This document shows positions 18,111-29,410 of a DNA stretch of 64,000 nt, piece by piece. Where the stretch lies: assembly GCA_977006965.1 (NCBI GenBank), contig OZ345365.1:1550001-1614000 (forward strand), in the 5' to 3' direction. Origin of the DNA: Phymatolithon calcareum. Taxonomy: Eukaryota; Rhodophyta; Florideophyceae; Hapalidiales. Under the pieces are notes generated by a model that made no database searches, was not told where the DNA came from, and saw only the letters and a program-made list of their open reading frames with translations. Numbering within the stretch: position 1 is the stretch's first letter; every line of letters begins with the position of its first letter. The translations under genes and the position numbers were made by a program.

Positions 18111-20025
18111 CTGTTGTACACGTGTAAAAATGACGCCGAATGCTCTGACTAATCGCTATCGATATTCGACTTAGATCTTTCTCACTACTTCGCTTCGTTA
18201 TCCGCTCTTTCGTGTAGGCCTAGATCTCATCGAACAGGGAGTGAATTTGCCATCATGCATTGCCCAAAAGTGTACCTGTGCAAGAACAAGGCCCCCGAGA
18301 GTCATTGCGCTTGGCAGTTGTGATTACGACTTATGCATTCTTCAGCAGGACTGCGGGCCATTGCAAATCAATGACCGGGCGCAACAGTACATCCAAGTAA
18401 GTTTCCACTGTTTTGTTCATTTCCGACTCGTGCATTTCTTCGTGCACATCACGACCGTCTGATATCTGAGAATTTTCTCTCGCATTCTTTCATTTCGCGA
18501 GCGGGGATACGGACAGGCCAAGAAGGCGCACGCAGGGACGGTCTCCATATTATCTAGCGTTTGGCTAAGAGCATTCTGTACGGAGTGACCTGGCATGGCC
18601 TTCCTCAATCTCGATCTCGGTGCCATTAATTGTGCTTCCTCCAAAGATACTACCCGTATTGTCCACATTCCGCACAACAAAGACAATTGACAGTCAATCC
18701 GTTTCGCAACTTCCGCTGCGTTGCTTGTCAACGAACCAGTCAGAAATCAGGGCGCTTTCTCTTCGTCTTATTCTTGCAATTTAAACGTGGGCGATGAAAA
18801 TATTGCCCTGGTCTGGAACAGTCAGCACATTCTGGACAACGAAACAAGTAAGAATTGGATATCTAGAAACCCTTTTTTACAGCCCAACGACCTTGGTAAC
18901 GATGGAAATACTGACTTTTGTTGACCTCATCCAATATGTTTCCGTACTTTCGGTAACGGGCGGACATGATAAGCGCTCAATCACTGCCGTCCCGTAAATG
19001 GTTTGTAAGTATTCGTGCGGGATATAAATCAGGGCAAGAATGTTTCGCTAAAACTCTGAACATTCTGCACATTCAAATTGTAAGCTTTGCGTTCTTTCTC
19101 GACTCTCAAATTGTCCCCGATTTTCGATACTGAGATATACGTCCATCTTCAACAATTGTTCAATGTTTTTGAATGCCCAGAAATACAGGATTAATCTATC
19201 GGAAAATTAGCAATTGTTCATAGCTCTTGCAGAGCCGAGCATTCTCATGGCTCTTTGTGCGGTCACGCATGCTCTTTCCGCTACTGTACCGCATGGCTGA
19301 AACAGTGCTATGATTGTCTTGCTTCTCCTGTACCAGTTCACAAATTCTGATCATTCTGCACATTCCAGAACGTAAGCAATTCATTTTTTTCGGCGCCCAA
19401 GTACTGGAATACCATACTAACTGAGCAAATTTTCATGAATATTGTTGGGCTCACACAGCAGGTTTTCGGAGCGCGAGAGCTCCAAAGGAGGTTGAATTGC
19501 TCAAGAAGTACCGATATCCTTACGTGGTGAGAAGTTCTCTTGCCTGACGTAAAGTGCGCCTTGAAAATCTGGCAGACCCTGCTGTTTGTCAAGTACCGCA
19601 GGGTTTGCCAGAAAAAGTACCCTAGGGTACTTTTTAGAACCCGTTTTGGACCTACTGCCGATTGCGAACGGGATCCTATCGTTCTATTGTAGGTCGCTGT
19701 GGGCAGGTGATTGTAGTGCCTGCCCCAGAACAGCCACATCACTGACAGGACAACCACTTACAGTACTGGTAGCACTGGTGCATTAAAAGAGCGATAACCA
19801 TCACATCGGCAGCGTGATCTCTTTGTCCTTGCTGCCCCTGTGACGGTTCTATCCGTATTCACCCAGTTTGAAAAAAAATGTAACGCCATAACTTGGGCAA
19901 ATATTGCGTAATCTTAGTTGAGCTATGACACCGTAACCAGCGCGTCACGTTTTGCGCAGGAAAAGTCACCCCCCTAAATACAGTCAAATATTCGGTGCAG
20001 AAGATTGTGATGTAGTACAGCACAT
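18111..20025. other. Gene-poor stretch with hairpins
   Basis: Only short frames occur. The phrase ATTCTGCACATTC recurs near 19061 and 19351. Two adjacent hairpins lie at 19571-19635. The segment 19940-20025 is related, inverted, to sequence that follows cassette A at 12143. Confidence 0.4.
19571..19635. repeat. Two adjacent hairpins
   Basis: 19571-19609 is a 12-base stem with one mismatch (GGCAGACCCTGC against GCAGGGTTTGCC). 19612-19635 is a perfect 24-base palindrome centred on CCTAGG with arms AAAAAGTACCCT. Confidence 0.8.
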
Positions 20026-20643
20026 ATGTGGGAAAGAGCCCAAGCAAAGCTCTGTGGCAGATTTTCTGGATCACGATATCAGCAATCTACATTTTCACTG
20101 ATTTCCCGCCCTTCAGGATCACACAAAAGGCACGCAAAGTTCCCTCACATGTTTCGATTTCGGCGAGCTCCGTCACTTCGTTTTGACGTCGTTTCCGCAC
20201 AGCACAGTCATCCCCATTCCCTTTTTTCCATTCTTTTCTTTGCTACAGCTTTTGTTTACGATCTATCGCAGTAATATTCACTCACTTGCCACTTCGCAAA
20301 ACTATCCCTACCGCATCATGGCTTATTGACGGGTATATCGAAAGGAAGAAACTTGCCTGATAGTTTAAAAACCAGTCATCAATTTGGCCCGCATGTTAAG
20401 ACATGCCCATCCCACGCCAGAGCTTGCAGTTTTCGGGGCCTTGATGACGAGAACCGCAACGCGAAACAATTTGAAATGTAAGTTCTACTCCTGAATCCAA
20501 CATTTGCCCTCTTGGCACACAAAATCTGAAAATATGACGCATTCTCTACAAAACCGCAAGCTGTCCGCTTCTTTCGCAACAATTAGCACCATCTACAAGT
20601 ACAAACTGCCCCAAAACTCTTCCCCAAATTCAACACTCCCGCA
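20026..20643 (+). promoter_or_regulatory. Upstream region of the WD40 gene, duplicated elsewhere
   Basis: This region has an inverted, diverged copy at 59211-59744, which establishes it as an old duplicated unit. The present copy has about 140 extra bases at about 20192-20330 relative to the other. No clear TATA box was identified. Confidence 0.6.
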
Positions 20644-22261
20644 ATGAACCTCCGACACTCTAAACCCCTCACTCCACGCTTCGACGCCCGTCTTGTCAAC
20701 CGTCGCATCCCGCACACCCTCCTCGCCACAACATCCAAAATGTCGCACCTCCCTGCATCGAAATCCCTCAGCGGTCCCTCCGAGCACGCCTTCTTCGTGG
20801 GACTTACTCCAGACGGTGCAAAGTGCGTGACAACCTCCCTAGACGGCAATGCCTACATTCACTACACCGATGGCACGCCGCGCCCCAACGTCATCTATAG
20901 CGCTCACGCGGAAGGACACAGCGGCGCCGCGCACGGCGCCTCCCTCTCCGCGGTCGGCACGCTGGCGGCCAGTACCGGGATGGATGGGGCTGTGCGACTA
21001 TGGTGCGCGGCAACGAGCCGCACGCTCTTCTCCATCTCCATCCCTCACGCGAGCTACACCGCCGACGTCGCGCTGACGCCCGACGGCACGAGAATGGTCG
21101 CATCATTCGTGACGGACACTTTCGGCTTGCCGCCTGTCGCCACGTGTACGACACGACCGGGGCAAAATTCGACGTCATCCCCGAATGGAAGTCGAGCGCC
21201 CGCGACTTGTCATGCACGGAGCTGGCGGCCGCGGCGCGGCCGCACGCGCCGGTGGCAGTGGCCGCGCGGACGGCGGCCACGGGCACGCATGCCGGCGCGG
21301 CCATAAGTGACGACGGCAGCGTCGTGGCAGTTGTCGAGGCCGATGGCGTCCGAGTCGTGGACGCGGATTACTGCAAACCGTTGGGGAAGTGGATCACACG
21401 GGCCGACGCGCACGTCGCCCTCGACGCCGCTGCGGAGTGCGTCGCGATTGCAGACAGCGCCTCCCTGCGCGTGGGCGCCATCGCGGGTGGGGAACTCGAT
21501 GCGCTAAGCGGGTGCAAGGTACCGCTGAACCCGTACGTGGCGCTGAGCGCGAACGGCGCGCGCGTCGTGGCTGCTGTGGAGAGGCACGCATTCCGCGTGT
21601 GGATCGTCGCAACCGGGTCGATTGTGGATACGCTAGAGGGAGCAAAGGATGAAGTTCGCGGCGTGGCGGTTTCCGCCGACCGTGCGGTATTCGTCGGCTG
21701 CTCGTACGACTGCACCGCGCGCGTGTGGCGGCTGCCACCGTGCACGCTGGAGAGGCCGCCGAGCGTTGGCGACTGGATGCCGGCCGCGCGGCGCCTGGCG
21801 CTGCGGCGCGCTTTCTGGGATGCCGTAGGGAGTGCGGGAGAGAGAGGGACCTGCTGCACTGCCAGGCCGTGCAGACGCTGCAGCAGGTCGGGGGAGATGA
21901 GGATGGTGTAGCGGGGGAAGGGGTGAACGGTGATAATGCTCTAGCGGCGGTGGTGGCTGAGTTAGACGGGGAGCGGAGGAACTGCGTGGATGAGGAGAGC
22001 TTTTTACAGTGTGTTGTGCAGATGGAGGAAAGGGACAGTGAGAAGAAGAGAGCGGTGAGGAAGGAGGTAATGGAGGAGGATTTTCAGATGGCCGCGGGGG
22101 ATACGGAGGGGTTCGTTACGGTGTCAGTTGCAGCCGCGATGATCGGGGAAACGATGGGGGGAAGTCAGGAGGTGGCACAGAGAGCACTAGAACAGTTGAT
22201 TGAGGGGAGTGCAGTGGATTTTAAAGCGTTCCGCGCAGCGGCGGAGATTGCTTCGTCGTGA
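20644..22261 (+). pseudogene. WD40-repeat protein gene with two frameshifts (possible sequencing indels)
   Basis: The region is markedly GC-rich compared with its surroundings and intronless. The first frame (from ATG 20644, or the in-frame ATG of MSHLPASKS at about 20740) gives beta-propeller blades such as FFVGLTPDGAKCVTTSLDGN and GTLAASTGMDGAVRLW. Near 21120 the coding sense moves to the frame reading LAACRHVYDTTGAKFDV, and it continues to VRGVAVSADRA and TARVWRLPP. Near 21840 it moves again to the frame reading LLHCQAVQTLQQVGGDED, ending in a helical acidic tail at 22261. Both moves correspond to one missing base. This is either an early pseudogene or an intact host gene with two read errors. 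WD40 proteins act as interaction scaffolds; the specific role is unknown. Confidence 0.65.
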
Positions 22262-22683
22262 CGATAGGGAGTCATAGAATTGCCTCGCGGGGTACGCAGT
22301 TTTGATTGCAAGTATTGTTCATCCTTGGTGAGAAAAAGCAGTCACAGAGGTAAAGAAAAGAAGATAATACTTCCTTCACGTAGATGCAGTTTCTGGCGCG
22401 CGCAGTTCACTCCAACATTGGCTTGTGGACTCTGCCACCGGCTTTTTTTTACCGGAATTGCGTCGTTCACAATGAGTCAGGAAGACTAGCAACTCGTACA
22501 CGCCATAAAGCGCCTCCAAGGGCGCTTCCGGGCACACAGTCAGACCGCTGCATTCTGATGGCTCCCAGAACTATTTGTTGGAGCGCCGATAATGCGCTCT
22601 GTATCAAAGCGTCCAAGATGAACGCGCAGGCAGAGTGCGCTATTCACATCCTGAAAGAGTACATCCAAACCCAGCTCACCTCC
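22262..22683. other. 3' flank of WD40 gene; one unassigned frame
   Basis: A 103-residue plus frame at 22384-22695 shows no known domain. It runs into the SINE tail and is not supported as a gene. Confidence 0.3.
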
Positions 22684-22870
22684 GCGAATGAATGAATGCT
22701 TTATTCTCCTAAGAGGCCAGCAAGACATGGTTCTATTATTACCTCTACTTAGATTACGGCAGGACGATTATCCTGCTAGCTAATTGAACCCACGCTTCTT
22801 CTCTGCCTGCCGCTCGTCATCAGACGATTCCACCACCTCCGCGAGAATACCACAGGGATGTTGGGATTAC
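22684..22870 (-). mobile_element. 5'-truncated SINE, copy 2
   Basis: On the minus strand this matches the body of the SINE at 42131-42570 (shared TTCTTCTCTGCCTGCCGCTCG or variant, CTACTTAGAT-ACGGCAG, GCTTTATTCT). The 3' tail is a short (GAAT)n run at about 22686-22698. The tRNA-like head is missing. Confidence 0.65.
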
Positions 22871-23200
22871 GCTCTTGAGGATTTCATCGCCAAAAGAAGC
22901 GCATCTCTCACGAACGGCAAAATAGACAGGGGTAGGAACAATTTAATTGGAGAGAATTGGAAAAAAAATCGTACGCCAAAATATATATTGCAATTGTTCT
23001 TGCCTCGAAAATTGCTATTTTTCGTCTTAGCAATAATTGCAATAATGCCAGTTAATTGCAATTAATTGCAGATTTCTCCCAGTTTTTCATTCCTCTGTTA
23101 CTTGGACCCTCTGCACGCTCGAACAGCCTGGGAGGTTAGATTCTGATCCCAAATCCGCAGTTCACTTTCAAAAACAAAAGTGACTCTAAAAGCACGGGTT
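22871..23200. other. AT-rich stretch with AATTGCAATT motifs
   Basis: Motifs such as AATTGCAATTAATTGCA cluster at 22940-23070. They resemble the palindromic element that abuts the full SINE at 42568-42667. No gene is seen. Confidence 0.4.
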
Positions 23201-23460
23201 CTAGCCTAGAGCGTCGTCCCCAGCATTAAGTATATCTTCAATGCCATCAGGAGAAATCCGTTGCAGAATATGGTGATTCTCGACAAATTCATGAAACAAT
23301 CCTTGACAGGCATCACGCTCTTCAGCCGTCATAGTATGCGTCCTCCTTTGCTGTATTTTCACGACACCAGGTTCAAAATGAGGATCTGATTCAATGGCAC
23401 TGGTTGCAGAAAAGTACTGCGTTCCGAGTCTGCAGCCGCCAAGTGGGCTCTGAACGGCGT
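23201..23460 (-). pseudogene. hAT transposase fragment
   Basis: A minus-strand open frame of about 86 codons reads SAIESDPHFEPGVVKIQ, then TMTAEERDACQGL, ending at the TAG at 23203-23201. The order FE-x-G-VVKI ... T-x-E-x-x-x-C is the linker before the hAT C-terminal dimerisation domain and also occurs at 43442-43515. The fragment ends against the gypsy LTR. Confidence 0.6.
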
Positions 23461-23497
23461 TAGAATCATTTTTCTACTAGAAACAAGCTTTCAACAA

Positions 23498-23847
23498 TGT
23501 GTGTTAGGGTTGGGTTTGTCTGGTATGCGTGGTTTGATTTATCTTGACTCCGTTGGTTTCTTTGTTGCGTTCTTCCTCTACTTGGGGTACTGAACTAGAT
23601 CTTATATAGACTTCAGACCTCTCTAAAAATATCTAAAAATCTATCATACTAGAAACATCATAATTCTGAATCTAGTCTTAATTAGATAGTTCTGAATTAT
23701 GATCAGTCAATCATATTTCTACAAATGTCTAATTTATGCTTCCAGAATGTTCCGGATTGTTCACGGACAATCTAGCCTGTGCTGCTAGCTTGCTGCCAAC
23801 GCAGCATCGGAAGACTCTAGACACTTTCAGCAACATGCTTTGTCACA
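23498..23847 (-). mobile_element. 3' LTR of decayed chromodomain gypsy element
   Basis: On the minus strand a purine-rich tract (AGGAGGAGGTGGGAAAAG, rc of 23848-23865) is followed by TGTGACAAAGC. A TATA-like TCTATATAAGA appears about 240 bases in, and the proposed end is CTAACACACA. The LTR end is estimated from the TGTG...CACA rule. No second LTR copy was found. Confidence 0.6.
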
Positions 23848-23904
23848 CTTTTCCCACCTCCTCCTGTTGACGTCCGCGTCAACTATGATCTTCATTTCTC
23901 CGAA

Positions 23905-24160
23905 TAGAGGTGCGCGAGAATCTTGTTCTTCTTGATGTACTCCAGAAACTTGTCATTTATAGTACCGTCCTTGCCAACGAAATCCCTTGTAGGCTGCCAC
24001 TCTGCATCATGTGTGGCGGCACCTTTCATTAGTTTCAGAAACTAGTACCCTATTCCGCGTTTTCGGTGTTTCAGAATTGATTCAACAACGTATTCTTCTC
24101 CAACCACAGCAGGAATAGGATCAGGTCGCGGTTGAACAGGCGCAGAGATCTCTGAAGGCT
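23905..24160 (-). pseudogene. Chromodomain of gypsy element 2
   Basis: The minus-strand reading EEYVVESILKHRKRGIGY, a TAG, then FLKLMKG and DAEWQPTRDF matches the chromodomain pattern (aromatic Y, R-x-G, W-x-P). Such domains at integrase C-termini direct insertion towards marked chromatin. The in-frame stop disables this copy. Confidence 0.75.
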
Positions 24161-24161
24161 G

Positions 24162-24762
24162 TTACTTGAACGGGGTGGTGTGCAAGACGTGCACAACACC
24201 ATGAATTCGGAAATGACTTGGAAGTTCCAGTTTCAAAGCATTTTTCCCAATAAACTTCTGAATGACAAAGGGACCAAATTTCTTCCCAGAAAGCTTTTCC
24301 GATGGTTGCGACTTTGAATACGCATCCTTGAAAAGTGACTTCCCGATCCACACTTTTTCTCCAACCTGATAAGGGTGTGGCTTATGATACAGGGCTGTCC
24401 GAGCACTTTGTAGAGCTTTGGCGATCTTATAAGCATATTTAGCCTCTTCAAGCGACACTTGAAGGCGGCTCGGGAACTCGACCAAGCTCTCATTCGTGCT
24501 TACGCTTCTCGTCAACATGTCCAACGGGGACTTTGGGCACCAACTCAAGTCAGCCTCAAACGGGGGTACTCCAAGGTCATCACTCAAAGCAGAATTGTAG
24601 GCGAACTCTGCCGAAGGAAGAAGTCTGTCCCAATCGTCCTGATGGTAGTTGCAGTAGCATTCGTAAATAGTTCTCCACCATTCGATTCATCACTTCAGAT
24701 GACCCATCTGTCTGTGGATGTCTGCTCGAGGACATTTTCAGTTGAACACCACACAGATTCAT
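24162..24762 (-). pseudogene. Integrase C-terminal half of gypsy element 2
   Basis: Frames at 24762-24580 (CGVQLKMSSSRHPQTDGSSEVMNR contains the SSRHPQTDG-x-x-E catalytic region) and 24587-24162 (QVGEKVWIGKSLF, KFGPFVIQKFIGKNALKLELP, HVLHTTPFK) give the end of the core and the GPF/Y module. They lie in different frames, so at least one shift has occurred. Confidence 0.8.
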
Positions 24763-24822
24763 GAGGCGACCCCAAAACTTGGACGTGAATTTAGGATCTC
24801 GATCAGAGACAATACTATCCGG

Positions 24823-25869
24823 TTATCCATGGTGCTTAAACAGATTATCGAATAAGGCATTCGCAACATCAACTGCAGTATCAGTTGCTTTAAACGGAAT
24901 GAAATGAACTCTCCGAGTGGGTCGCTCCACCCACGTAGCAATGCAGTCACATCCATTCTTCGTCCTGGGGAGACTTACGACAAAGTCAGTGGCAAGTGAT
25001 ACCCATCGTCTCTTCGGCACCTCAAGTGAAACCGGATCAGCAAGCTTCTGCCCTCCGTGACCCTTTTTCTGGTGACAGATTATGCATCCATCCACATACC
25101 GCTTAACATCACGAGTTTTGTGCTTCCAATGGAACAGATTAAGTCTAGAGATAGTTTTCGCAAACCCGAAATGACCCGCAACTTTGGATTCATGAGCCAT
25201 TTGCATGATGCTAGAAACGGACTTTCGAGGCACACATAGCTTGCCTTGACACAAAAGTCGCGATCCTTGTTTCTCAAACAATGGCGTCATTTTGTCCACC
25301 TGGCTCCTTTGCGCTTTGTCACTTATCTCCTTTCCATTGAAAACGTCCCATATGGGACTAAAGAATTGATCCGCATCATAGTCACATGCAATTACATCCA
25401 GATCGATATACGGAATCTCCAGTGAATTTGACGAAATAGAGGGTACTCTGGATAATGCATTGCCCAGAACATGTATTCTTCCCGGTTTCAGTGTTATTAG
25501 GAAGATTCCAAAGTTTCCAAGGCAGTCCAGCCATCTTGCCTCTCTTCTGCTCATCTTCGGCTTTGAGAAAAAGTCCTTCAGCATCTGATTATCCGTGAAG
25601 ATCTCAAAACTCGATCCTTCAAGATAGCATCTGAATCGCTGCAAGAAGTAAACAAGACCCAAGAGCTCACGATCATTTGCAGTGTAGTCTTGTTCTGCGG
25701 AGCTCAACTTCTTGGAAAAGAAGGCGATCACTCTGTCTCTACCGTGCTCAACAAGCTGTGTTAACGTTCCTCCGACAGCAAGTTCAGAGGCATCGATATG
25801 TCCTCTGAACGGATTTCTCCAGTCTGGAGGTACAAGTATTGGAGCACTTGTGATCGAATTCTTTAGCAA
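24823..25869 (-). pseudogene. RNase H and integrase N-terminal half of gypsy element 2
   Basis: A 348-residue frame. The RNase H region starts with HIDASELAVGGTLTQ, then SSAEQDYTANDRELLG, IFTDNQMLKDF and LGNALSR. The HHCC zinc finger of integrase is H-x4-H (HESKVAGHF) with CIICHQKK. The first part of the core is VSLATDFVVSLP. Downstream, the frame is lost near 24820. Confidence 0.85.
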
Positions 25870-26084
25870 TTCAAAAGCTTCATCACATAGACTGTCCCAC
25901 TTATGGATGCCCTGGTCTTTCTTAGCAAATCCGTGAGTGGTGTCGAAATTCCTGAAAAGTTCTTAATAAATTTTCGAAAGAATTGCAGAAGACTCAAGAA
26001 TCTCCTTACTTCTGTCAGCGTTCTGGGTCTCGGCCAGTTTCGTAAAACTTCGACTTTTCGTGGATTTAGTTGGATTCCAGACTT

Positions 26085-26760
26085 TCAAATGATCAATCCG
26101 AAGAACTCGATTTCCTTTTTCAGAAATTCGCTCTTTTTCGGCCACACAAATAGCTCATGGTCTTTGAGGCGAGATAAAACAAGCTCTAAATGACGTAAAT
26201 GCGATTCTTCATCCTTTCTAAACACTAGCAAGTCGTCTATGTGCACAGCAAGAAAGCTATGGATGCAGTCGTGAAAGATACGGTTCATCAGTGACTGGAA
26301 CGTTGCAGGTGCATTGCACAATCCCATTGGTATCACTAGATACTCAAACTGACCGTACTTCGTATTGAATGCTGTCTTCTTGACATCTTTCGGACGAGCA
26401 CGAATCTGATGAAACCCAGTTTTCAAATCCAATTTGGAAAAAACTCGTGCCTCTTCAATAATATCAAACATTTCATCAGATCATGGAAGCGGGGTGTTGT
26501 TTCGCTTTGTTATTCTGGTCAAAGCTCTGTAGTCAACAACGCCTCGCAACAGCTTGTTATCTTCCTTCACGAAAAAAAGCGGAGCGCCATAAGGAGATTT
26601 GCTTGGACGTATCTTCCCTTTGCGCAAGTGATCCTCCACATACGCTTTAGCAGCATCCAGCTCAGCTGGAGACAGCTGATAGAGTGAACGATGTGGCGGC
26701 TTCGCATTTTCTTCAACCTCAATTTCGTGATCGATAGACCGTTATGGTGGCAATCCACCT
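26085..26760 (-). pseudogene. Reverse transcriptase of gypsy element 2
   Basis: The frame at 26471-26085 contains FSKLDLKTGFHQIRA, FEYLVIPMGLCNAPATFQ and the catalytic HIDDLLVF (IDD in place of YVDD). The upstream fingers region (KGKIRPSKSPYGAPLFFVKE sense) lies in shifted frames up to about 26760. Confidence 0.85.
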
Positions 26761-27110
26761 GGAATCTCATCCTGAAACACAGATTCATAGTTCTTCACAA
26801 TCTTTCTCAGCTTGGGATGAGAGCAATTCAACATGTCTTCTTTACATTGACCCTGTTTACTCTCCATCGCATTAACTTGGACAAGTTGGAAAGATTGAGA
26901 CTCCGGCTGATTTGTATGCTTATTGAGAATTTTCCGGAATTTTCTCACTCCGAGGTCATTACCCGCACCTCATCGGACTCCTCAACTGGAGTTTCTGAGA
27001 TAGGAAGTGTATCAGAGTTGACCATCACAATCTGCCCTTGATAGTCAATATCAGGATTGTGGGCAACGTGCCATAGTATTCCAAGAAGCAAATCATGTCC
27101 ACAACTCGCC
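26742..27110 (-). pseudogene. Protease C-terminus and PR-RT linker of gypsy element 2
   Basis: HDLLLGILWHVAHNPDIDYQ is the flap and end strand typical of gypsy retropepsins (D-L-I-L-G-x-x-W). It is followed, in a second frame, by the charged linker ending VKNYESVFQDEIPGGLPP, the usual start of the RT region. The DTG active-site triplet is not present. Confidence 0.75.
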
Positions 27111-27115
27111 ACCTG

Positions 27116-28057
27116 TGACGAACAGTCACTCACGTCACTCATGTGACGTGATCAACACCCCTTATCAACACCAGAAACATAGTCAATATCATACCATCCC
27201 ATCATATCGTTACTCCGTTGATCAATCATACTCTATTCCTCCTCGTTACCGTTCCTCAGTTACAGGTCACGTCACAATCTATGATACATCATGTCACTGT
27301 GACCGCGGCCAAGACCAATTACAATTACTATCCTATAATTGTATTGTAATTACCCTAGCGTGACAGATATGCCACGTGATGCGTGACCGAAAGCAGTCGC
27401 GAGACTGTCACACATGACCGCGCCCCCGCTCACTAAGAGTGCGGAACTCTTTTGAAGAGCCTCTCTCGAGTCCATCATTTTTAGCCAATCTCTGCCTTCC
27501 ACAGTTCCTCGTCTTACTCCTCATCGTTGTGACCAATGAGCAAACGCCATTGGACCCTCAACGGCTTCCTCATTGCCGATTACTACTGCGGCCAATGATA
27601 TTCTGCCATTAGTATCTCCCTCCCCCATGTTGACGTTAGACCAATTGCTTTTAGCCATCTATTTGTCCCGTGTGTCTCTTCACAATCGTGTCGACACACC
27701 CCTTTGCTTTGACTCTTCACTATGGTTCTACTTCTAGTCTATATAAACCCTCCTTGACCAGCAGTCCTCAAACTCTGGTCAACGGATATGCCAGCTTGTG
27801 CCTTGAACCCCACAGGGGAGTGCTGATGGACGGTACAGCTACAGGGATATTGGGAAAACTGCCGTCCAAAGGACTTCAAAGCACAAGAGGCTGTACCGAA
27901 AACCAGTACCTCATTCACGATGCGAAGTACAGAGCTTTGATTAAACAGATTTGCCGGGAAGCAATGAGATCCAGTAACAGCGAATATTTTACTGTGAAAA
28001 TACTGCCGAGATAATCGATTCTCTTCGTATTGCATGATCAATCCAACCCTCACTTTA
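27116..28057 (+). other. LTR-like or promoter-bearing non-coding sequence
   Basis: It starts TGTGACGAACAGTCAC at the exact edge of the gypsy 2 remnant, has several GTGACG/CGTCAC palindromes near 27130-27150, and a TATATAAA at 27740-27747. It could be the U3 of a different, plus-oriented LTR element. No second copy is seen, so it is not called an LTR. Confidence 0.35.
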
Positions 28058-28425
28058 TTATTTCTGAATTCCTGAAAGCATCATTTCAGCTGGTGGACCC
28101 CGAAGACGGCATTGAAGTTCTTCAAAAGTGGGCACAGGTGGAAAACGGAGAAGTCGGAAAAAAAGGAACCGTTGTGTTGCTTGGATTGATCTAGAAATCA
28201 ACATCAGGACTACAGTTCTGTCGGACACATCGAAAACGTCTCGAAATTCGCCTTTTTTCGACAACTACTACCTTCTAGTGCGATGCGCCGCGCATGCGGC
28301 GACTTGATTCGGTGCTTTACCACGAACTCGATTCCTGCAACGTTGATCGGTCGAAAAGGAAGTGTTGCAGCGCACAAAGCCTTGCAGAAGACTTAGCTGT
28401 CCTCTAGGAGTGTAGCCATGTCTGC

Positions 28426-29410
28426 GTGGGCGATCGTCAATGTCGCGAAATTGAGACTCAGACTTGCCAACGTGAACTTCCGGCGTGCAAAACGTGCCGC
28501 GTTAACGTCGAGAAATCTGCCAGAGGGGTTCTAAAATTTACAACATCAGCGGGAAGTTTGGCACTTTCTATCATCGAGGCAATTGGATTTATTAAAAAAC
28601 CGCAATTAAGACAGTTCTGTCTTGCCATGGCGTGCGTCCTCGACGAAACTATTGAAGCCTACAGTACGTTTGGAAAAATTTTCTCTCGTAATCAAGCGGA
28701 ATGTTGCCGATCGTACAATGAGACACACGAGTTTGGTGATGCGATATGTACGCAACTACCTGGTGCGATGAAATCTAGAGAACTGTTCCCGAGCTTTTTG
28801 CAATGTCGGCCTAGGGTTAATTTTCTAAACGCCTCAGCTCACACTGAAGTATCCCGTGACGAATGCTCTAAAGATTACAAAAATTCTCTCTCGCATTCGC
28901 CTGGTCTTCTCACCGTACATTGCGTCTGTGCTCATCCAAAAATTCTAGGAGTGTCTGCAATGGATCGCTGTGAAAGCCTGTCGACTGCCTTCAATGCTAT
29001 CGTCACAAGATTTAAGATGATTCCTAAGGCCATATTCTACGATAAGGCGTGCAACTTGTCAAGATCGATAGTACTGAGATGCCCATGGGTCTTGACGGAC
29101 ACTGTTCTTTGCTGGGACAGATTTCACTGCAAGTCCCACAAGTGCATTTCCGTTTTCGATCCAGAAAGTTTTCCGTGTCTAGATGACATGCGAACGTCCA
29201 GAGCGGAATCACTGAACTCTAGGTTTGCCAATTCGCGAAGTCATATAAGATTTCCATCGGTATAGAACCTTATGCCATTCGTTACGGCAAAATCAGTTTA
29301 CATCAATTTGAAAATCATGTACAGAGAACAAACAGGCCGTGCAGACGTGGAAGAATCGAACATTGTTAAATTTGCTAATAGCTTTCTCAAGTGCACGTGC
29401 TACCGTTGCA
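28426..29410 (+). pseudogene. KDZ-like (Kyakuja-Dileera-Zisupton) transposase fragment
   Basis: A 279-residue frame followed, after one in-frame TAG at 29263, by about 45 more conserved codons. Motifs in order are CSKDYKNSLSHSPGLLTVHC, LGVSAMDRCES, AIFYDKACNLSRSIVLRCPW, DRFHCKSHKC and RTSRAESLNSRFANSR, then NLMPFVTAKSVYINLK. The D-x-x-E ... YDxACxL ... CDRFHxxxHxC ... E-x-x-N layout is the one seen in KDZ-type transposases and related elements. An N-terminal region with C-x2-C precedes it. An Ulp1-type protease follows at about 31.2 kb, as in Zisupton-like elements. The breaks make it non-functional. Confidence 0.68.

Larger units (their letters stand above)
23498..27115 (-). mobile_element. 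Decayed Ty3/gypsy chromovirus, 5'-truncated
   Basis: On the minus strand the domain order is protease end, reverse transcriptase, RNase H, integrase, chromodomain, polypurine tract and LTR, which is the Metaviridae/gypsy order. Gag and the 5' LTR are missing. The frame is broken at several points (around 26760, 26480, 25880, 24800 and 24600), and the chromodomain contains an in-frame TAG. The right edge at about 27110-27116 abuts sequence starting TGTGACGAACAG. Confidence 0.85.

Noticed and set aside
21000-21911. Separate genes in each of the three WD40-region frames
   Set aside because: The frames hand over to each other within a few codons and together give one continuous WD40 protein with a tail. 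Overlapping minus-strand frames reflect the high GC content.
27116-28057. A complete LTR or a gene at 27670-28014
   Set aside because: The TGTGACG start and TATATAAA fit an LTR, but no second copy, TSD or opposite end is visible. The 114-codon frame has no recognisable feature.
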